A stretch of 64,000 nucleotides of DNA from Limonium bicolor (Eukaryota > Streptophyta > Magnoliopsida > Caryophyllales > Plumbaginaceae), in the NCBI GenBank assembly GCA_023374045.1, contig CM041776.1, positions 321,991,925 to 322,055,924 on the forward strand, written 5' to 3'. The notes beneath the pieces are model-generated. The model searched no databases. It saw only the letters and a program-made list of their open reading frames with translations, and was not told the origin of the DNA. Of this stretch, positions 55,907-64,000 are shown piece by piece. A program made the position numbers and the translations under genes. Each line of letters starts with the position of its first letter. Position 1 is the first letter of the stretch.

Positions 55907-57236
55907 GGTGTAGTCCTGCCATTTGGTAGTCCAGTCAGTAGTGATTGGACTGTTTTACTGATTGGCTATTTTTTTATTATATTAATTTCAATTGGTTGTA
56001 ACTTTTAAAATATAAGTCCAAAATGAAAAAAAAAATTATATCATTGTTCATCTAAATTCAAGCTCTTCAAAACAAGACCAGACTGAATATGTTTTGATAA
56101 CTTTAAAATTTTATATTATTTACAAAATAATAATAATACATATAAAACAAAATGATTTTATTGGTTCCAAATTTTGTTATCTAATTCACCACTTATTAGT
56201 TAATAAATCATAATATCAATTTTAATAAATCATAATATCAAATTAATGAATCATATCTTTATTTTAGTGTATCATCACAAACATATAAAAATAAATATTT
56301 TTACACAATAATACAATACAAAATAATATTTGATATGTATGAAAAATACACGATTCACTATATAAGGTTTAAAATATACCATACAACAATAATAATACAC
56401 TACAAAATAAAAATAATTTTTATCAGTTCCTGAAGTTTGTTATGTAATTCACCACTTATTAATTAATGAATCATAAATAAATTTTAATGAATCATAATAT
56501 CAATACTAATGAATCATATTATCATTTTAGTGTATCATCGTATACATGTTTTTAAACATATACAACACAAAATAATATTTGATACGTAAGAAAAATACAT
56601 GATTCACCATATAAGGTTTAAAAGACACCACACAAACAATATAATACACTACAAAACAATAATAATGTTTATCGGTTCCGAAGTTTGCTATCTAATTCCT
56701 CAGTTATTAGTTAATGAATCATAATATCAATTTAATGAATCATAATATCAAATTTATGAATCACAACATATCATGAGTAACATATAAATATAACAATTTT
56801 AAACAATAATACACCACAAAACAATATTTGGTATGTAAGAAAAATAAATGATTCACCATATAAGATTTAAAATATATCATACAATAATAATAATATACTA
56901 CAAAACAATAATAATTTTTATCGGTTTCGAAGTTTGTAATCTAATTTCCCACTTATCAGTAATGAATCATAAAATTAATTTTAATGAATTATATTATGAT
57001 TTTAGTGTATCATTGTATACATGTAAAAATAATTTTTTTAAGTTGTCAAAACATATTCATAACTGGTCTTGTTTTGAAGAGCTTGAATTTAGGTGAATAA
57101 TGATATAATTTTTTTTAATTTTGGACTTATATATAAAAGTTACAATCATTAAAGTTAATATATAAAAAATGCAGTCCAGTCAACAAAACAGTCCAGTCAA
57201 CAACTAACTGGACCTGCCACGTCACATGACTACACC
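55907..57236. mobile_element. TIR element with ~180-bp inverted ends, superfamily unknown
   Basis: Left GGTGTAGTCCTGCCA..CCAGTCAG continues inward to TTCAAGCTCTTCAAAACAAG and ACCAGACTGAATATGTTTTG. The right end is the inverted equivalent, with CAAAACATATTCATAACTGG, CTTGTTTTGAAGAGCTTGAA and GGACTTATATATAAAAGTTA, ending at GACTACACC. Long terminal inverted repeats without a transposase suggest a Mutator-type non-autonomous element, but I find no convincing 9-bp target duplication, so the outer limits are approximate. The interior is a tandem repeat. Confidence 0.6.
56150..57030. repeat. Tandem repeat, ~250-260-bp unit, about 3.5 copies
   Basis: The landmark CACCACTTATTAGTTAAT recurs in variants near 56189, 56449, 56699 and 56948, that is at spacings of about 260, 250 and 249 bp. 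Each is followed by AATGAATCATAATATCAA, a TTTTAGTGTATCAT stretch and GATTCACCATATAAGG. It is satellite-like and AT-rich. Confidence 0.88.
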
Positions 57237-57400
57237 ATAATGGGTGCGGAGGGTCCGTGGGCATCGAAATTGCGGTAGTTAATACCTCAAATGTATGGCA
57301 CCGTTAGTTAGTTCCAGCAGGTGCACGTGAGGGGATAATTGTGTGAGTGAATGCCCGAGTGAATGTGGACAAACAATGATAATTAACTAATGATAAAATG

Positions 57401-59465
57401 CAGGAATATAGATTCTATTAAGGACTAATTAATATCATCATCCTGGATCTAATTGTAACCATTAGATTAGGGGAAATATTATTGAAAGGTCAAGATTTTA
57501 TCTAGTAATAATTTTTGGGATTTATCACTTTAGTACATATTTTGTAGGATATAGGTTTATATTTATCGTTTATTCCTCCTCCACCCACGTTCTCTACCCA
57601 CGTTCTCTGGCCTTCTTCAACCTCATCTCAACTATACACTATTCCCTCAGCATCTTCCACCGGTAACCTTTGAGGATCTCCACCGGCAACCTTTGATGAT
57701 CTCCACCGGTAACCTTTGCATCTCCGTTCATTCTCTTCTTATCTAGCATCTCTATTGGTAAAGTGTAGTCTTGACGTTTGAAGAAGAGAACGTGAACATC
57801 TTCATCGATCGATTCTTCCAAAACCTCTGTTTGTTTTCTCGCCGACAACCTGCGACGAAGGTTTTAGATTCAATTTTGGAGTCAATTTTGGATTCAATTT
57901 CGGATTCAACGGTTGTTAGGCTCTATCATGATTATTTTTCAACCCTAACTCCTATCTTGGGATAAAAAAATTTGCGATCTTTGCCGGGAATTTCCATGAA
58001 CCTGCTGACTGTCGTCGTCTCCTCCAACTCGTTCGTTGATCATGATTGCAATAGTAGGACTCTTTTTTATTTCCTAGCTAATCAGATTGATGGATGATCG
58101 CAAATGTTTTTTTTTCCTTTTTTTATGGGTGGTGAAACGGAATTTGGGGCTGTTCATTGCTTCTTTAATCGACACTATCAGTCATACCCTACATTTTGTA
58201 TCAATTCATCAATAATTGTTTACAACTTTAGATCTAATTTTGGTGATTGTAATTTTGTAGTATTTGTTTTTCGAAGGATAGTATTGGTTGTGTAAGGCTA
58301 ACTTAATTTCGTTTTTCTTTTGCAATGTATGTGGATCAATGGAACTTTTGCTGTATCAGTTCATCAATGGAACTTTTCTGCCTAGTACTTTCTCTGTCTA
58401 TAGCTGGTATGGTACTTTCTTTCCAAAAGACTGAAGAGTGGTACTTATTTTCCAAATTGTTGGTACTTGTTTTCCAAATGTCTGGTACTAGTTTTTCAAA
58501 AGGTTAGTACTAGTTTTTTCAAAAAGGCTAGTACTAGTTTTTCAAAGGCTGGTACTTTCTTCCTGTTTTCAAATTGTTGGTACATCCTGTGCCTCCACCT
58601 GGTATTGTTTTCTAATAGGCTGGTAGTTATTTTACAAATGCAATCACTTTCTTTGCCTATGAGTGGTACTTGTTTTCCAAAAAGCTGATACTTGTCTATG
58701 GTGATGAGATACCAAATGTGATTGTAATTAGTACCATGCTAACATGAATAACAAAGTACTAGAAGACGTAACAAGTAACATATGTTGATGAAATACCAGA
58801 AAGTACCAGAAGACTTAACAAGTAACATATGTTGATGAAATACCAGATATGTTTAAACAAGTACCAGGTCACCGACAATCAAATAGAAATGCAAATTCTA
58901 CAAAGTACCAAAAGAATAAGTTTAACCAGTTTAATGATTGACAACATAAAAAAGAATGCACTAACCATCACATTATAATACCACTGCAAAGAAAAACACC
59001 AACTCATTGCACTATAAATTCTTTGATCGATTTTTAAAATCACCATTGTCAAATGGTACTTATTAGCAACACATGTTGTTGTCATACCAAATGTATATGA
59101 AAAAAGTACCAAGTTATGATATTATAGTACTAGTGCAAACAGAACAAAGTACCAGTTTTCAAGCACGTTATTTATTTTTTGGTCCCGAACGTTGAAGATG
59201 ATGAAGATGTATTTCATTTAATAATAATGATTCATTATTAGTAATCCAAAAATAAATAATTAGAATAAAACAACCCACAAAATTTGGAGAAATCTATTTC
59301 AAAAACTGCCCCACAAAAAATATAATAAAACTGTTTCAAAAACTACCCCACAATCCCAAATTAGATTTATTTTCAATAAAATAAAAAACTGCTATGATCT
59401 GAACCCTCCATTGATATAGTCTCTAATCCAATGGCTATAAATACATCCAGGACAATTCTGGGAAT
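57401..59465. mobile_element. Non-autonomous element A with inverted GGTAC-rich arms
   Basis: Left end GGAATATAGATTCTATTA with CTGGATCTAATTGTAACC pairs with the right end, whose reverse complement reads TCCTGGATGTATTTATAGCC then GGAGGGTTCAGATCATAG. Inside, TGGTACTTGTTTTCCAAA-type repeats run on the plus strand at 58395-58700, and their inverses (AAGTACCAG, AGTACCAAAAG) at 58735-59160. Short open frames come from the repeat. A 22-bp triplication CTCCACCGGTAACCTTTG lies at about 57655-57720. No transposase; superfamily uncertain (Mutator-like by layout). Confidence 0.5.
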
Positions 59466-62400
59466 ATAGATATTATTATGGGCTATCAAATGTCCCTGAA
59501 TGATTTTGGATCTAATAATAGCCATTAGATTATAAGACATAATAATAGAGGGTTAAGATTAATTCTGGTACTAGTTTTATGCTTTTAGTAGATAATAACA
59601 GATTTAGTACATATATCGTGGGATTTTGTGTTTTAGAAGCGGTTTTATTCTACCAAGCACCTCCCTCTCCGACGTTCATTCTCCACCGTGCTCCATTATT
59701 CCCTGCTCTATTTTGCTGATTTCTCACCGGCAACTTGACGAAGCACCAATCCACTTCCTTTTCACCTTGCTTCTGTCTCCATCATCGAACCCTAAGCAGA
59801 TAACAAAGAACACACATTCGGTACCTACAGAGAGAACAAGGAACGTACATTAGCTGTAGTCAAGCCATTCTTCTCGACGTCCTTTAGCTCTACCTTACTC
59901 CATTCTACCCTGCCCAATTTTGCTGATTTGTCACCGCCATCCTGACGAAGCACCTTTTCGGTACGTTTCCAGATAGCTTTTATCTGCATACTCGTTTAAA
60001 ACCCTAACCGGCAAACAGGGAACACACATTCGGTACCAAGATGAATGAAATACCTTAGACTCTCTCATCGAATTCTCTATATCTTTTTAATTTTACAGGA
60101 TGCTGTTACTAAGATTTAGGAATGATAATTCACTCTTGTGTCTGCGCCTCTGTTGTGCGAATCGTTGAAAAGCTGGTGAGTTGGGAAACTTCTGTTTGCT
60201 TTCTCATGTCATTGTATTGTCAAACCCATCTTCTTTTCTTTGGTGATGTCAATAATAGTGGTTTTTTTTTTCTTTATGCCGCACCTCGTCAGCCGACAAT
60301 TTGGATTTACATTGTTGACATCGCCAAATTGAAATGCAGAGCAATAGCAGAGTACACGTAATTGTGCATTACTGTTGCTACTTGGCCAATAATAATAAAT
60401 TTGAGACAATGATATTCGGAATCAAGTGTTTTTGAAATTGAGCGGTCCATCTAGTATGATTCCATGAAAGGAAACAAAGAATCCTAAAAACAGGAGATTG
60501 TTTGAACGAAGGGCGAGATGAAGGGTTTAAAGGTAAAGTTTCATTTCTTTCTACTCTCAAGCAGACGATTTCTTTCTGTTGCACCTTCTGATGATGTGCT
60601 ACTGCTGCTGATTACTAGCTTAAATGTTTTATGTGTGCCTTGGTTAATTGTGTTGCTTAGCTATTTTGTTGGATCTGTAACTTGTGAACATACATGATAT
60701 GCGTCTCTCTTCATTTTTTATTGTGTCTGCACATGTGCAGAGATAAATCACTGGAAACAACATCTCACACACCAGATTGAAGGTGGGCTGAATAGAGTTC
60801 ATTCTAGAACTGATAATATACTGTAACTTCTTCAACAGTGTCAAGCAACATACATGCTCTGCGTCACTCTTCATTCTCATTTGGTATGAATTGAGAGTAG
60901 TTCTGTCTATATCAATTGTAAATGAGCAATTTTGGTAACCTTGACAGGTATACAAGAAACATACAAGCTATGCGCCTCTTCATTCTCTTGTCGTGTTTGT
61001 GCCTCAGTAGAGATAAATGACTTGAACTGCTGCATCTTGCACACCAGTTGAGATGTGGCTGAAAAAAGATTGAAGATAGGGCTGTTTAGATACAGTGTAC
61101 CAATATTTGGATGAGAGCACTGGATTCGACTATGAAGATGCAATTTATGAAATATTTGAACACCTACCCAAATCAATTGACCATTGTGTGTATTCAAGTG
61201 AACAATGGCTTTCAATATGATGGTGCTTGTAAGAGCTTTTCTGTCATCTGCTTATCAAGATAAGATGGGTTCAATCCACCTTTCCTGCACTAGTCGAATG
61301 TAGATATAAACCTTCCGCGTTCTGCCTTTATATGTTGATGTAGATAGATAATACGTTACAGTGATGGGTGGTACTTCATTGTGCATTCGGTTGGTACTTT
61401 TTTATTTTACGGCTGGTTCTTATTTATGCATAGGTTGGTATCTCTTTGTACATGTGGCTGGTACTTCTGTCAGCATGTGCTGGTACTTCTATCGGCATGT
61501 GGCTGGTACATCAGTATGCTTTCAGCTGGTAGTTTTTATGCTTGTGGCTGGTTCTTATTTATGCATATGGCTGGTAAATCGCTGTACATGTATGAACAAA
61601 GTACCCTGTTATAGTCAATATAATACCAGAACAACATCAATAAACCTTCCACGTTTTTTCTTTAAATGTTAATGAAGATGATACGTTGTAGTGCAAATGG
61701 GTGGTACTTCATTATGTAGTCGCTGGTACCTTTTCATGCTTATGGTTGGTTCTTATTTATGCATATGGTTGGTATCTCTCTATACAAGTGGCTGGTATTT
61801 CTTTCACCATGTGGTTGGTACTTCAATATGTTTTGCGCTGGTAGTTTATGCATGTGCCTGGTTCTTATTTATTCATGTAGTTGGTATCTCGATGTACATG
61901 TATGAACAAAGTACACAACTAACCTCAACAAATTCTTAAAAATACCATTGGCAATTGATAATAATTAACGACATAAGTTGACGTTATACCAAATGTGAAT
62001 GAACAATGTACTCGGTTGCCCTATTGCACAAACAATAGAATGTATACCTGTTATCTTTAAGCAAAAATACTTACAATTTACACTTTTAATAACCGTAACT
62101 TGTTAAAAAAGAACACCGATGACAATCGATAGTAAATAGCAACATAAGTTTGACGACATATGAACTGTGTATGAACAACAGTACCAAGTTACCACAATGC
62201 AATACCCCACACAAAAATAATATTATCACTTGATGTGCAAGGTCAGGTATCTTGTTTTGGGGTTAGAGGTATTACATTCTAGATGGTTTGGGCAGTCGAA
62301 GTTTTTTGTTCTTAATTCGGTGTGTTAACCATTTTTAAAAAAAAACCCTTGACAATTGATAATTATTACTATGCAACATAAATTAATGACATACCAAACA

Positions 62401-62490
62401 TGTATGCACACAGTACCAGGTTACCGTCATAAAATGCCTCCGTAAACTCATTACAGTACCGTAAAATACCATGACAACATTATAAAGTGT
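59466..62490. mobile_element. Related GGTAC-rich element B, right end not resolved
   Basis: It starts GGGAATATAGATATTATTAT immediately after element A and shares GGATCTAATAATAGCCATTAG and ATTTAGTACATAT with the start of A. GGTAC/GGTTCTTATTTATGCATA repeats lie on the plus strand at 61370-61900, and inverses (CAGTACCAGGTTACC) at 62180-62470. Between them are exon-like stretches with splice-like junctions (59630-60600) but no recognisable protein. A partial duplication occurs at 60640-61070, where CATACATGATATGCGTCTC recurs as CATACAAGCTATGCGCCTC. The matching right terminus is not seen. Confidence 0.45.
60640..61070. repeat. Partial tandem duplication inside element B
   Basis: ACATGATATGCGTCTCTCTT, GAGATAAATCACTGGAAACA and CACACACCAGATTGAAGGTG near 60690-60785 recur as ACAAGCTATGCGCCTCTTCA, GAGATAAATGACTTGAACTG and TTGCACACCAGTTGAGATGT near 60960-61055. 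A shorter piece also occurs near 60845. Non-coding. Confidence 0.65.
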
Positions 62491-62578
62491 TGCCACTAAT
62501 TAAAAAAGGATGTGTTCTACACAACAATGCCGATAGAATTTGGTAATTCTATGTGGTTATTTTACTACTATTATAGGC

Positions 62579-63886
62579 CCCGGCCAATTTTGACCCAACC
62601 CTAAACCCAACCCGAACCCAACCCATATTTTGTTCTGGGTTAGGGTCTTGATTATTGACCCATCTATTTTTTTTGGTTGGGTTAGGGTAATAAGCTAATT
62701 TTGTGGTTGGTTTAGGGTAGAGATCATAACCAAGACCCACCCGAAACCCGACAATATATTTTTGTTAGTAATTAATTAACAATTTATATATATATATATA
62801 TATATTATTTTCAGATGAAACTATAAACCTTAGCCTTAAGCCAAAGTGCAGTTGGAACTATCCCACCTTTAATAATTCAACATACTTTTTAAACTAAACA
62901 AACGCTTAACCAGTTTGCATACCAACAAAAGGCCCAACCAGACCTTAAACAGAATGTTGAAAACTCAATACTCTCGTCTTGTAGACTCACATCCATTTTT
63001 CTTCTCTCGTCGTTGTTCATGTCTAGGTCGCTCTTCATCTCTGCCCAAGGTTTGTTTTTCTTTTCTCACTGCCATAGTTGTTCTTGGAACATAAGTATGT
63101 TTAGATTTTCTAGATGGTGAACAAATTAGGTGATATTTATTGGTTTTGTACGTAGGATCGTGATTATAGACCTCTTAGTGAATTTTGTGAGCCAACAATA
63201 CGAATGCGTGTTGCATAGAAGTTCCTCAACTGTTTGTCCGATTAAGTGATTGTGATTTTCTTTTCTCAGGACACTCATTTTAAACAGCTGTAATTATTTT
63301 CAACTATTAGTCATAGTTTGTAGGCTGTGGCTCTCAGTTTTAACATTAACAATTTCCAACTTTTAGAAGATTTTGTCTTTATATAATTCTTTAATGCATA
63401 ATGAAATGATGAACATTTTCGTTCCTCTTTATTAAGGGCACTAGCATCTGTGCATATCTAGATAGGATTTCTACCCAACAGTGGGTAAGCTTTATGTTTA
63501 GATTGATAATAAAACTTATGGAAAAAGTAATGTGTTATTCTATTCTGGGAAATTGGTGATAACTTTTACCAAGTTTGTATACCATGAAATTCGTTTAAAG
63601 TTGGGTATCAAGCAGATTACTTCTCTTCCTTTTGTTTCATTCACATTCTGATGGTTAGCACTAGAAGTTTTTTGTTTTTTTTATTAAAGTCTCCTCCTAA
63701 TCCGTCTAAATTATTGTATCTTAACAAATGGGTTGGTGGGGGTTGGGTTAGGGTTGAAGGATTTAAACGGGTTGGGTTAGGGTCAATAAAATGCCTTACC
63801 CATCCATTTTTGGGTTTGGGCATGGGTTGATGTATTTAAATGGTTGGGTTAGGGTTGATATACAACACCCAGCGACCCAAAATTGC
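62579..63886. mobile_element. GGGTTGGGTTAGGG-rich element, hAT-like layout
   Basis: Left part GGCCAATTTTGACCCAACCC and right part (reverse complement) GGCAATTTTGGGTCGCTGGG are rough inverted ends. Both terminal 150-bp regions are dense in GGGTTGGGTTAGGGT (as ACCCTAACCC on the left), while the interior is AT-rich with a 5'-leader-like stretch (62960-63060). The plan is the same as the GGGCCGGG-rich hAT-like element at 12000-12538. No clear 8-bp duplication and no transposase. Confidence 0.45.
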
Positions 63887-64000
63887 CAGGTTAGTTTATA
63901 TACACGAAAAAGCTAACACACCACCATGGTGGTAACAAAACACTTGGTGCTTATTCACTAAGTACCTATTTACAAATAACTAAAAGCAAAATTTGTACAA
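63887..64000. other. Right window edge, nothing recognised
   Basis: Short AT-rich flank with no feature I can support. Confidence 0.5.

Noticed and set aside
55925..57214. Nine-base target duplication TGCCATTTG / TGCCACGTC for the TIR element
   Set aside because: Only five bases agree and the inverted repeat continues further outward, so this is not a convincing duplication.
61361..61939. Cys/Trp-rich repeated open frames (about 80-100 residues)
   Set aside because: They are translations of the GGTACTT repeat; no signal for a real peptide family.
62579..63886. Interstitial telomere
   Set aside because: Motif is GGGTTGGGTTAGGG with opposite orientation at the two ends, not a uniform TTTAGGG array.

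Overview
The window reads as nuclear DNA of a eudicot plant; I cannot fix the species. There is one recognisable host gene. It has many short exons with GT..AG introns and encodes a close relative of the Arabidopsis DNA primase large subunit. Almost everything else is layered transposable elements of every major plant class, many bounded here by their own target-site duplications (TSDs). No bacterial-type operons, CRISPR arrays, rRNA or tRNA genes are visible.

Layout. 1-2989: end of a CACTA transposon, cut by the window edge and inserted in a LINE ORF1 relic (2990-3682). 4570-10070: a 5.5-kb solo LTR with TSD GCATT and a 44-bp minisatellite. 10380-12800: a Mutator-like element with very long inverted arms (9-bp TSD), each arm carrying a broken copy of a GRF zinc-finger gene; one arm holds a hAT-like element (12000-12538). 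12969-15073: LINE reverse transcriptase relic split by a TRIM element (14472-14925) and ended by a CACTA terminus (15074). 15724-19001: relic of a MULE transposase with an OTU tail. 19205-20281: copia remnant.

20464-35572: DNA primase large subunit gene, 18 exons, plus strand, with an E2F-type site about 100 bp upstream of the ATG. Intron 9 is about 11 kb because a gypsy element (22511-33286, TSD AACAT) lies in it antisense. That gypsy is itself split by a copia element whose LTR holds a MITE, and its other LTR holds a solo LTR. Three one-base deletions break the primase frame, and protein similarity is otherwise intact on both sides of each.

37400-37626: Stowaway MITE. 37722-39908 plus 55255-55420: two halves of an older Athila-like relic, separated by a complete Athila-type gypsy retrotransposon (39914-55249, minus strand, TSD ATCCT). 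This element has recognisable PBS, gag, protease, RT, RNase H, integrase, an extra 3' ORF and PPT. A hAT-like element sits in its integrase, and a 1.86-kb CACTA element sits in its 5' LTR. Upstream of the extra ORF is what looks like an internal promoter that reuses the GACCGACCC repeats of the LTR.

55907-64000: non-autonomous elements: a TIR element with a ~250-bp tandem repeat, two related elements full of GGTAC motifs, and a GGGTTGGGTTAGGG-rich element at the right edge.

The insertion order can be read from the nesting. Several insertions are confirmed by an uninterrupted paralogous copy inside the same window.
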